Assembly: GCF_000515255.1 (NCBI RefSeq)
Contig: NZ_KI911559.1
Span: forward strand, 3,456,693 to 3,520,692
Source: Rhodovibrio salinarum DSM 9154
GTDB taxonomy: Bacteria; Pseudomonadota; Alphaproteobacteria; Kiloniellales; Rhodovibrionaceae
DNA length: 64,000 nt
Direction of reading: 5' to 3'
The notes below the pieces were generated by a model. That model was not told the DNA's origin, did no database searches, and worked only from the letters and a program-made list of their open reading frames with translations. How positions within the stretch are numbered: the stretch's first letter is position 1; each line of letters opens with the position of its first letter. The position numbers and the translations under genes are program-made. Shown here in pieces: positions 41,211 to 49,219 of this stretch.

Positions 41211-41450
41211 TTAGACATCCACCGTGGCGTCCAGACGCCGGGCGACCCGGTCGGCGGCGGTCCGGCACGTCCCGGCGCGCGGACAGGGATGACGCTCGAA
41301 CAAACAGGTGTCGGCGACCCGGTTGAAAAGTAAACGAGCCGCGGCGACCTGCCCTTCATCCAACAAGCGTTCCGCTTCAACGAACAGATATGTGCAGGTT
41401 TGCGAACCATCCCAAGGCATGGCGGAACGGTACCAGACATACCATGGCAT
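41211..41450 (-). CDS. Small Cys-containing hypothetical protein
   Basis: A 79-aa frame with four Cys spread as SQTC, ADTC, HPC and GTC, and a helical middle (YLFVEAERLLDEGQVAAARLLF), a spacing that could bind a metal or form disulfides. Translation could start at 41450 or at an internal ATG at 41420. There is no strong ribosome site, so support comes from composition and codon use only. No family recognised. Confidence 0.4.
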   Translation of the reverse strand: MPWYVWYRSAMPWDGSQTCTYLFVEAERLLDEGQVAAARLLFNRVADTCLFERHPCPRAGTCRTAADRVARRLDATVDV

Positions 41451-41784
41451 TCAAGCCGCACGGTCATGCACAACGCAATATTTAACCGGCATGTCACGAA
41501 TCCGAGCCCCGGGTGCGGGATCGGCCCGAACCAACACCCATTCCGACCTGCAATAAGGTGTCCGTCTCCTGGCTGGTAGCCAATCAAATGGACCAAGCCC
41601 AGAGAGGTCGTTTAGAGGCGTTGTCGATACCGACCACCTCGTCCACCTTCTATTAAGGATGCTTGCGCTAATTAGAAGCATCTGAATGCAACAGGCATCT
41701 CCGTGCGAGAACTATACGGAGATATGCACCTAAAAGTAGCAGAACGCAGGCCCCTTTCGACTTAAACGTTGAGGAGACTTCGTC
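41451..41784 (+). promoter_or_regulatory. Upstream/leader region of the cellulose operon with two hairpins
   Basis: About 330 AT-richer bases before the first cellulose-cluster gene, likely containing its promoter. Two tandem hairpins lie near the 3' end: GATGCTT/AAGCATC (41658-41682) and ATCTCCGT/ACGGAGAT (41697-41723). No known riboswitch core (for example c-di-GMP type) is seen. GAGGAG at 41771-41776 is the ribosome site of the first gene. Confidence 0.4.
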
Positions 41785-42135
41785 TTGACGGAAACGGACC
41801 GCCATTCGACCTCGGCCCAGGAAGGCGTCAGCCTGCAAGAGGCGGATACCGGGCTGGCGTCCCGTCTCGAAGCGAAGTTCGACATGCTCCTGGCACAGCT
41901 CTCCAGCATATCGAGCGCACTCGAGAGCCTAACCCAGTCCAACAACGCACTGGCGGAAAGCATCCAACAGTCTGCTCGAGAAAACAGCGCGGCAAAGGGT
42001 GGGGACACGCACCGGCCGCCTGCAAAAAACGCTGGCGGCCTTTCGGCATTGAGACGCCAGCGACAGCAGGAAGAAGCCCTCATCTACGGAGACGAGGCCC
42101 ACGGGTCCCGCGCCACCGGGCGGGACGAATGCTAA
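41785..42135 (+). CDS. Small coiled-coil protein heading the cellulose operon
   Basis: A 116-aa protein starting with TTG, preceded by a good GAGGAG ribosome site 8 bases upstream. Residues about 25-65 form a heptad-rich helix (LEAKFDMLLAQLSSISSALESL), consistent with a coiled coil; the C-terminal part carries SALRRQRQQEEALIYGDEAH and is hydrophilic. No signal peptide or membrane segment. It is 43 bases before the ParA-like gene. The position is that of small regulators such as BcsR in other operons, but I see no sequence match and do not propose homology. Confidence 0.65.
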   Translation: MTETDRHSTSAQEGVSLQEADTGLASRLEAKFDMLLAQLSSISSALESLTQSNNALAESIQQSARENSAAKGGDTHRPPAKNAGGLSALRRQRQQEEALIYGDEAHGSRATGRDEC

Positions 42136-42178
42136 CCGGCGATCCGCATGCCCCAGGGTACGAACCTACGGAGTTCCG

Positions 42179-42937
42179 ATGCGTAATATAATCGTATGTA
42201 ACGACAAGGGCGGGGTCGGCAAGACGCTCGTCACGCATCTGCTTGCGCTGGTACTGCTGGATCAGCACGAACCCTTTCGCATCATCGAATGCGAAAAGAT
42301 GCCACGTCTGCGCAAGCTGTTCGGCGACCTGGTCGACTACCGACCGATCGAACGGCAAAAGGTCTCGGAGATCTACGAGAACCCGGACATCTTGTTCACC
42401 TACTGGGACGAGATCGCCGAGAAACTCCAGGACCGGAAACGCAGCCTGGTCGACATGGGCGCCGGCGTAACCTTCCCGTTCTGTCGGTGGGCGCAGGCCA
42501 GCGGGCGCGAACTGCTCAACAACGGCGCCAACCTCACGATCCTGATCGTGACCACGGCCGAGCAGGAATCCTGGCGCACCGCGAGCAACAACGCCCACGT
42601 GCTGCGGGAACTGTTCCCGGAAGCCGAGTTCATGGCCATCTACAATCAGCGCGATGGCAAGTTCTTCGGACACTCCGTGGGCCCCTTCCCCGGCGTCCCG
42701 TTGAAGGCGGTGCGCATCCCAGCGTGGCCGTACCTTCAGAACGCGGGGCGCTTCGATGAGCTGGTCCAAAGGCCATCGCGGGAGGTCGCGCGCACGTGCG
42801 ATATCCCCCTCGGGACGGCCGCGCGATCGATGTACGCCTTCGCAGACTGGCTCCTGGATTCCACGGACCAGCTCGCACCGGTGCTTGGCGAGGAGATCGC
42901 CGCGATCCCGCAGTCTCCGCAGCTGGTGCGCTCATGA
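42179..42937 (+). CDS. ParA/MinD-like ATPase of the cellulose operon (BcsQ-like position)
   Basis: A 252-aa P-loop ATPase with the deviant Walker A motif KGGVGKT at 10-16 and VDMGAG near 97 in the Walker B/switch region. Cellulose operons often carry a MinD-like BcsQ that affects polar localisation of the synthase; this protein occupies that place. It diverges from typical BcsQ in the second half (RDGKFFGHSVGPFPGVPLK), so orthology is not certain. GGAG precedes the ATG, and the stop overlaps the next start (ATGA). Confidence 0.8.
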   Translation: MRNIIVCNDKGGVGKTLVTHLLALVLLDQHEPFRIIECEKMPRLRKLFGDLVDYRPIERQKVSEIYENPDILFTYWDEIAEKLQDRKRSLVDMGAGVTFPFCRWAQASGRELLNNGANLTILIVTTAEQESWRTASNNAHVLRELFPEAEFMAIYNQRDGKFFGHSVGPFPGVPLKAVRIPAWPYLQNAGRFDELVQRPSREVARTCDIPLGTAARSMYAFADWLLDSTDQLAPVLGEEIAAIPQSPQLVRS

Positions 42938-43461
42938 TGGCAGAGCCAGCCGGCCTGCGCGCACGCGTCGAACGCGAGCGCGAACGCGCCTACAGCGAAT
43001 GGCAGGCCTGGGCACGCGAAACGGCGGAAGCCCTGGTGCAGCTGCCGCAAGACGAACGGATGCGCAAACTCCGCGAGCATCAGGAAGACCTGTCGGAAGA
43101 GGCCTGGTATCGCGTCGCTCAGTCACTCGTCGCAGCATCCCGGGAAACGGACGCGCCCAAACCGAAATCCGTGCCCGCCGCTCACGACGGCGATACACCG
43201 TCGCCGCGCATGCACGTCCCCCCGCAAACGCCGGCGGGGCCGCCCCCGCATGCGAGCAACACGAACGCGCAACGCCAACCGACATCCGAACGCCTCGCCC
43301 CGCACCCCCATAGCCCGGACCGCCGCGCCCCGGTCGACACGGCGGATGGGGCGCCGAAGCGCGGGCGTGGCGGCCAACTTTACGACCTGCTGGTCGGGCT
43401 GGTGACGATTGGCGCGATCGCTGGCGGCCTGATGTGGTTGCTGTCGGGCCAGGTCAACTAA
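42934..43461 (+). CDS. Proline-rich, C-terminally anchored protein of the cellulose operon
   Basis: A 175-aa protein in three parts: a charged helical N-terminus (about 1-70; RARVERERERAYSEWQAWARE), a Pro/His/Ala-rich disordered linker (about 75-140), and a single hydrophobic segment near the C-terminus (DLLVGLVTIGAIAGGLMWLL, about 150-170). This is a tail-anchored layout placing the bulk in the cytoplasm. Its start overlaps the ATPase stop by 4 bases, so the two are coupled; it might tether the ATPase to the membrane near the synthase. No family recognised. Confidence 0.75.
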   Translation: MMAEPAGLRARVERERERAYSEWQAWARETAEALVQLPQDERMRKLREHQEDLSEEAWYRVAQSLVAASRETDAPKPKSVPAAHDGDTPSPRMHVPPQTPAGPPPHASNTNAQRQPTSERLAPHPHSPDRRAPVDTADGAPKRGRGGQLYDLLVGLVTIGAIAGGLMWLLSGQVN

Positions 43462-43529
43462 CCCCCGCCTGACAGGCGCGCCGCCCATGCGCCACCGGGT
43501 ATCCGCCCTCCAACGATCCGCTTTAGCCA

Positions 43530-45749
43530 ATGACCAGCATTCTCAGTGTAATCGCGGCAATCGCTCTGATCGGGCTTGCGGCCCTGCCGTTCAGCTTGGC
43601 GATCAACGGCTTCCTGAGCGTCGTGCTGATTACCGTGATGGTCTTGGTCAAGGTTCTGGGCGGGCGCGAGCGCTGGCGGATCTTCTTTGTCCTCGTGGGC
43701 CTGTTCCTGGTCACCCGCTACCTGATCTGGCGCACCACGCAGACGATCCCGCTCGACGCGGACTGGGGCACCTTCATCCCCGGCGTCCTGCTGTATGGCG
43801 CCGAGGTCTATACGATCATAATGCTACTGATCGGCTTCTTCGCGGTCGCCCGTCCCTGCCGCTGGCCAACGCCGCCCCTGCCGGACGATCCGGAACAGTA
43901 TCCGACCGTCGATGTCTTCGTGCCGAGCTACAACGAAGACCGTGCGCTGCTTTTGACCACGCTCACGGCCTGCCAGCAGATGCGCTATCCGAGATCGAAG
44001 CTGCGCGTCTACCTCCTGGACGATGGCGGTACCGACGAGAAATGCCATGCGGCCGATCCCGAAGCGGCGGCCGCGGCCCGCGCCCGCCGCGCCGAGCTGC
44101 AAGCGATGGCGCAGGAGCTCGGCTGCGGCTACATCACCCGCACGCGCAACGAACGCGCGAAGGCGGGGAACCTCAACAACGCCTTCTGGCAGACCGGTGG
44201 CGATCTTGTCGCCGTTTTCGACGCGGATCACGTGCCCTCGGCGGCGTTCCTCGAATACACGGTCGGGCACTTCCTGACCGATCCCAATCTGTTCCTGGTG
44301 CAGACCCCCCACTTCTTCCTGAACTCGGACCCGCAGGAGCGCAATCTCGGCTCGTTCGCCCGCCAGAACAGCGAACACGAGATGTTCTACAACACGGTCC
44401 AGCCGGGGCTGGATAACTGGAACGCCACCTTCTTCTGCGGCTCCGCGGCGGTTCTGAGCCGGGCCGCGCTCAAAGAAGCCGGCGGGTTCAGCGGCAAGTC
44501 GATCACCGAAGACTGCGAAACGGCGCTGGACCTGCATGCCATGGGATACACCAGCCGCTACGTCTCAACGCCGCTGATCGCCGGGCTGCAACCGGAGACA
44601 CTGAAGACCTTCCTCACCCAGCGCACCCGCTGGGCGCAGGGCATGGCCCAGATCTTCATCTTCAACAATCCGCTTTTGAAACGCGGCCTCTCCCTTGCTC
44701 AGCGCCTCTGCTACATGTCGAGCATGATTTTCTGGCTGTTTCCGTTCGCCAGACTGATCATGGTTTTGGCCCCGCTTATCTTCTTGTTCACCGGCGCGAA
44801 GATCTACGTTGCCGGGGTCGACGAATTCATCGTGCATACATTGCCGGCTCTGGCCGCGGTGCTCATGATCTCGCACTATCTGTACGGCGCCTATCGCCCG
44901 CCGCTGGTGTCGGAACTCTATGAATTCATCCAGTGCACCTATCTTGCGCGCGCGCTCGTCCAGGTCATCCTGCATCCCAAAGCCCCGAAGTTCACCGTCA
45001 CGCCGAAGGGCGAGTCGATGGACACGAGCCATCTGTCGCCGGCCGCAGCACCGCTGCTCGGACTCAACGCACTCATGGTCGTCGGCTTCGTCGTCGCGGT
45101 CGGACGGCTGATCGAACAGCCCGACCTGCGCGACGTCTACGCCATCGTCAGCACCTGGAACCTGATCAACCTCCTGATCGGATTGGCCGCCCTGGGCGTG
45201 CTGCTGGAACGCCCGCAACGGCGCAAGATGCCCCGCACGGCCGTGAACCGACCCGCGATCTTGCTGAACGCGGACACGGAGGTGGCCGGCCACGTCGTGG
45301 ACGCCTCGGCGACCGGAGCACGTATTTTCGTGGCGGACCCGGTCGCGGTCTCGATCATCTCACCGGGCGATCTCATCCGTCTGGCGCCAACCACCTACGG
45401 CGCGCCGCAATCCGATGCCGGTGAGCCCGATAGTGTCGCCTTCGAGGTGATCGGGGTGCACACCCGCAACGGCGGGACCGACATTCGCGGACGGTACGTT
45501 CCCCGCACGCTGGCGGAAGAACGCGTCATGGTCGACATCGTGTACAGCGACCATCGTCCCTGGATCGCGGCCACGCGCGAGCGACGCGAAACCAGCAGCT
45601 TCCTGGCCGGTTTCGGCCGGTTCGTCCGGCTCAGCCTTGCCGCCACCGCCTTCTTCATCCGTTGGACCTTGTCAAGCCGGCGCCAGGATGACTCAACGCC
45701 GACGCGTGCACGCCAGCGCCGGCAGGAAGGTTTCGTCGATGGTGGCTAA
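43530..45749 (+). CDS. bcsA: Cellulose synthase catalytic subunit BcsA
   Basis: A 739-aa inner-membrane family 2 glycosyltransferase that polymerises UDP-glucose into beta-1,4-glucan and moves it across the membrane. TM segments flank the catalytic loop. Catalytic motifs: DDG near 163, DAD near 231, TED near 325 and QRTRW near 363. A C-terminal PilZ domain has RRKMPRTAVNR near 565 and DASATGARI near 590, the RxxxR and (D/N)xSxxG c-di-GMP ligands, so activity is expected to depend on c-di-GMP. It precedes and overlaps bcsB by 11 bases. Assignment is firm. Confidence 0.96.
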   Translation: MTSILSVIAAIALIGLAALPFSLAINGFLSVVLITVMVLVKVLGGRERWRIFFVLVGLFLVTRYLIWRTTQTIPLDADWGTFIPGVLLYGAEVYTIIMLLIGFFAVARPCRWPTPPLPDDPEQYPTVDVFVPSYNEDRALLLTTLTACQQMRYPRSKLRVYLLDDGGTDEKCHAADPEAAAAARARRAELQAMAQELGCGYITRTRNERAKAGNLNNAFWQTGGDLVAVFDADHVPSAAFLEYTVGHFLTDPNLFLVQTPHFFLNSDPQERNLGSFARQNSEHEMFYNTVQPGLDNWNATFFCGSAAVLSRAALKEAGGFSGKSITEDCETALDLHAMGYTSRYVSTPLIAGLQPETLKTFLTQRTRWAQGMAQIFIFNNPLLKRGLSLAQRLCYMSSMIFWLFPFARLIMVLAPLIFLFTGAKIYVAGVDEFIVHTLPALAAVLMISHYLYGAYRPPLVSELYEFIQCTYLARALVQVILHPKAPKFTVTPKGESMDTSHLSPAAAPLLGLNALMVVGFVVAVGRLIEQPDLRDVYAIVSTWNLINLLIGLAALGVLLERPQRRKMPRTAVNRPAILLNADTEVAGHVVDASATGARIFVADPVAVSIISPGDLIRLAPTTYGAPQSDAGEPDSVAFEVIGVHTRNGGTDIRGRYVPRTLAEERVMVDIVYSDHRPWIAATRERRETSSFLAGFGRFVRLSLAATAFFIRWTLSSRRQDDSTPTRARQRRQEGFVDGG

Positions 45750-48162
45750 TGCCGTGCGGATCGCCGCGATAACGGGGCTCGCGCTGCTCGTCTGCGCTGG
45801 GCCGGGCTTGGCCGACGATACGCCGACGGTCATCTACCCACCAGCCACCGACGAAGCCCCCGCGCCCCCCACCGCCAACCCGGCGATGCCCGGGCCCGAG
45901 CGCGCCACCGGCGGAGCTGGCCGCACGGCCTCATCGGATCAGATCTCGCCGCAAGCCGATCGACGCCTGCCGGCGCCCCCCATGGCGTATGGAACCCTAC
46001 GGGAAAACGCCGCCGCCCGACAGAAGACCGTGACGCTCAAACCGGCGCTGAACGTGGACGGTCTCGACGACCAGCTACGCCTGACGGGTGCACGGGCGCG
46101 CCGGGACATCGTCTTCCAGGTCCCTGAGCCCGAACGGGTCGAAAGCGTCCAGTTCGTCACCCAGTTCCGCAACAGCGCGGATGTTCTCCCCGATGACTCG
46201 CGCTTGGCGATCGAACTCAACGGGGAAACGATCGCACAGGTTCGCCCGGCGGCGCTCACGGGGCCTGCGGAGGTGAAGGTTGAGGTTCCACCAGGACTGC
46301 TGGACTACGGCCGCAACACCCTAACCTTCGCCGCCTGGCACACGCACCGGGTTGCCTGCAGCGTTGCATCGAACTTCGATCTTTGGAGCGACATCGATCT
46401 GGATGCGACACGGCTGGCGCTCCGCTACGCCGACCCGGCACCCAGGGTGACAGCCGCAAATCTTGCGACCTGGCTCAATTCCGGCGTCTTCAAAGGTCAG
46501 GCGATCCGCTTCCTGGCCCCGGAATCGACATCGCCCGAGCGCGCCACCCAGCTGAGCGGACTGATCGCTCAAGGCTTCATCGCCCGCGCAGCGACCAAGG
46601 ACCTGCGGTTCGACACCGCGCGTGTCACGCTCCCGAAGCAGGCCCGTCCGCCTCAGACAGCGTACGGCGGCATCGCCGTGCCGCAGCTCAAGCCCGGGAT
46701 CTACGTCGCCGTGGACACGCGCGACGAGGTGGCCACGCTTGTCGGCAGCCCAGTGGCGCGTGACATCGTCGGCCCGCACGTCTCCCTAAATCCGCTCGGC
46801 GACACGGCGGACCGGGCGCTGCTGCTCGTCTCCGGACGGACCACCGAGGAGGTCTTGATCGCGGCCCGGCAATTCGCGGGCATTGCGGGCGAGACGGTCT
46901 CGCCGATCCCAGAGCCATCACGCGCGAAGCTGATGCCGCCGCACAGCACACAGACCTTCACCGACCTCGGGCGGCCGACCCAGGCGTCGAACGGTGTTGT
47001 CCTGAATGAAAACCTGGAATTCCGGTTGCCGGCGGCACTCTTCCCGCGGCGCGAACACGACGGCGTCATCGACCTGCGCTACCGCCATGTCGGCACGGTC
47101 GGCCCGGACGCCCGCTTGATCATCCGCCTGAACGGCCGAATTCTGAAAGTGGAAGACCTGCAGCCGGGCAATAGCGTGCAGGAGGAACAAACCACCCTGC
47201 GTCTGCCCATGACCAGCTTCAGGCCCGGGCTCAACACCCTAGGTTTCGAGGCGCTTACTCCCGTCGCCGACGGTGAGCCCTGCCCGAGCGCGCTTGGCAA
47301 TGACGGCAGTCCACCGCGCTTCGAGATCGATGGCGCAAGCCGGCTGTCCTTCAACGACATGTCGTTCCTGTACCAGATGCCCAACCTGCATCTGACCGGC
47401 ACGACGGGCTTCCCCTATTCCGGCGAGCGCGGGCCGGTGGTCCTGGAAGGCGATTTGCGCCAGGAATCGGTACGTTCGGCACTGATCACGCTAATCACGA
47501 ACCTGCGCGATCGCAGCGATGCGAGTTTCGATCTGACGCAGCCCGCCGACGACCGGGGCGCACGCGATACCCTGGCGGCTGCGACCATCGAGGCGGTCCG
47601 GTCGGACTTGCTCAATGGCGCACCGGTCGATCGCACGCGCCTTGCCGAAATCCTGGGAAGGCAGACGCAACGGCAACCGCAGACCAACTCCACGCAAAGC
47701 AGGCTTGAGGCCTGGGTCTCCGAGCAGCTTCAGGCATTCTACGACTTGATCGGCGTCGGCCCGGAATCGGCCCCGGACTTTCCGGTTACGTTCGCCGTCC
47801 TGCAATACGAGATCCCGGGGTCCAAGGGACATAGCCGCACCCTCGTGATCGCCCGCTCCAACCAGGCGCTGTCGCGCGCGGCGGAACGGCTCAAGCAGCG
47901 GGCGGTTTGGGGCCAACTGGACGGCGCCGTCACCTTCTTCGGCAGCGATGCGAGAGAGGTCATGAGCTGGCGGGCCCGCGACCGCTACTATATCTCCCGC
48001 GGGACCGTCGACATCGGCACGGGGATGCTGATCGTCGCCAACTGGCTGGGCGACCGGCCCTGGATCCTGGCCGGTCTTATCCTCGGGCTATGCCTTGTTT
48101 TCGGGTACCTGCTCTACAGGCTTCTGGAGAAAACGGGCCGGGGATATCATGCCGAAGTCTAG
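45739..48162 (+). CDS. bcsB: Cellulose synthase periplasmic subunit BcsB
   Basis: An 807-aa periplasmic partner of BcsA with a signal peptide (about 1-24), a Pro-rich stretch, and the BcsB carbohydrate-binding/flavodoxin-like repeats (for example FQVPEPERVESVQFVTQ near 125 and NTLGFEALTPVADGEPC near 498), ending in a C-terminal TM helix (PWILAGLILGLCLVFGYLL, about 774-795) that anchors it to BcsA. The ATG at 45739 is chosen because AGGAAGG lies 7 bases upstream; frames starting further up would overlap bcsA more. Overlaps bcsZ by 14 bases. Confidence 0.94.
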   Translation: MVANAVRIAAITGLALLVCAGPGLADDTPTVIYPPATDEAPAPPTANPAMPGPERATGGAGRTASSDQISPQADRRLPAPPMAYGTLRENAAARQKTVTLKPALNVDGLDDQLRLTGARARRDIVFQVPEPERVESVQFVTQFRNSADVLPDDSRLAIELNGETIAQVRPAALTGPAEVKVEVPPGLLDYGRNTLTFAAWHTHRVACSVASNFDLWSDIDLDATRLALRYADPAPRVTAANLATWLNSGVFKGQAIRFLAPESTSPERATQLSGLIAQGFIARAATKDLRFDTARVTLPKQARPPQTAYGGIAVPQLKPGIYVAVDTRDEVATLVGSPVARDIVGPHVSLNPLGDTADRALLLVSGRTTEEVLIAARQFAGIAGETVSPIPEPSRAKLMPPHSTQTFTDLGRPTQASNGVVLNENLEFRLPAALFPRREHDGVIDLRYRHVGTVGPDARLIIRLNGRILKVEDLQPGNSVQEEQTTLRLPMTSFRPGLNTLGFEALTPVADGEPCPSALGNDGSPPRFEIDGASRLSFNDMSFLYQMPNLHLTGTTGFPYSGERGPVVLEGDLRQESVRSALITLITNLRDRSDASFDLTQPADDRGARDTLAAATIEAVRSDLLNGAPVDRTRLAEILGRQTQRQPQTNSTQSRLEAWVSEQLQAFYDLIGVGPESAPDFPVTFAVLQYEIPGSKGHSRTLVIARSNQALSRAAERLKQRAVWGQLDGAVTFFGSDAREVMSWRARDRYYISRGTVDIGTGMLIVANWLGDRPWILAGLILGLCLVFGYLLYRLLEKTGRGYHAEV

Positions 48163-49219
48163 CCGCCCGCGTTGGCCCGTTATCGGCGTGATCGCCTTGA
48201 TGACGTCGATCTGTACGCCCGCCGCCGCCGACACCTGTCCGCCCTGGGAGGCGTTCAAGGACCGCTTCGTCGCGCCCAGCGGGCGCGTCGTCGATACCGC
48301 CAATGATGACATCAGCCATTCCGAAGGCCAGGGCTACGGGCTCGTGCTGGCCCAGGCGCACGATGACCCGGGCGCGTTCGCGCGGATCTTCGAGTGGACC
48401 TACAGCCGACTGATGATCCGCCAGGACGGGCTGCTTGTGTGGAAATGGCAGCCGAAGGGCCCCGACCATTATCCAGACCCGAACAGTGCCAGCGACGGTG
48501 ATCTGCTGGTCGCCTATGCCCTTCTGGAAGCGGGTGAGAAATTCGATAACCCGGACTACACACGCAGGGGCGAAGAGCTGGCGCGCGCGATCCGTGACAC
48601 CCTCGTGCGCGAGGTCGGCGGCTACACCGTGCTGCTGCCGGGGCCGGAAGGGTTCGTGCACGAGAACGACCACGTCGTGATCAGCCTGGCGTATTGGATT
48701 TTTCCGGCCCTTGAGCGCCTCGCCGCACGGCCGGACGGGGCGATATGGCGAGAGCTCGCCGAAGACGGCCGCAAGCTCTTGCAAAAGGCGCGCTTCGGGC
48801 GCTGGAACCTGCCGCCGGACTGGGTCGTGCTGACACCCGACGGCCAGCTTCGCCTGCCCGAGCCGGACATGTTCCCTGGGGTCTTCGGATACAATGCGGT
48901 GCGCATCCCGCTCTACCTGCGCTGGGGCGACACCCCGATTACGAGCGAACTGCTGGCGCCCTTCCGCGATCTCTGGACGGGCTCTGGCGCGTCCGGCAGC
49001 CTGCCCCTAGAGGTCGACCTGCGCAGCGACGAGATCCTCAGCGCCGGCCCCAACATCGGCTACGCCGCCGTGCGCCGACTCGTGACCGGGAGCCCCTCAG
49101 CGCCAACGCCGGACGAGCTTGGCCGCGCGTTGCGCGATGAGAACGTACAGTACTACGGCGCGGTCCTGAGCCTGTTGGCCTGTCTTGCCGAGGGCGGGGA
49201 GACGTCATGCGGCTGTTAA
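48149..49219 (+). CDS. bcsZ: Periplasmic endo-beta-1,4-glucanase (GH8), BcsZ
   Basis: A 356-aa glycoside hydrolase family 8 cellulase with a signal peptide (about 1-28). The catalytic Glu is in SHSEGQGYGL near 56 and the second acidic residue in SASDGDLL near 115; later WYSRx-like features such as FGYNAVRIPLYLRW near 250 are typical of the family. BcsZ trims glucan chains in the periplasm and is usually needed for proper cellulose output. The start at 48149 overlaps the bcsB end; a GTG/ATG further upstream is less likely. Overlaps the TPR gene by 13 bases. Confidence 0.93.
   Translation: MPKSSRPRWPVIGVIALMTSICTPAAADTCPPWEAFKDRFVAPSGRVVDTANDDISHSEGQGYGLVLAQAHDDPGAFARIFEWTYSRLMIRQDGLLVWKWQPKGPDHYPDPNSASDGDLLVAYALLEAGEKFDNPDYTRRGEELARAIRDTLVREVGGYTVLLPGPEGFVHENDHVVISLAYWIFPALERLAARPDGAIWRELAEDGRKLLQKARFGRWNLPPDWVVLTPDGQLRLPEPDMFPGVFGYNAVRIPLYLRWGDTPITSELLAPFRDLWTGSGASGSLPLEVDLRSDEILSAGPNIGYAAVRRLVTGSPSAPTPDELGRALRDENVQYYGAVLSLLACLAEGGETSCGC

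Noticed and set aside
41451-41784. c-di-GMP riboswitch upstream of the cellulose genes
   Set aside because: The hairpins are present but the conserved core sequences of the class I or II aptamers are not seen.
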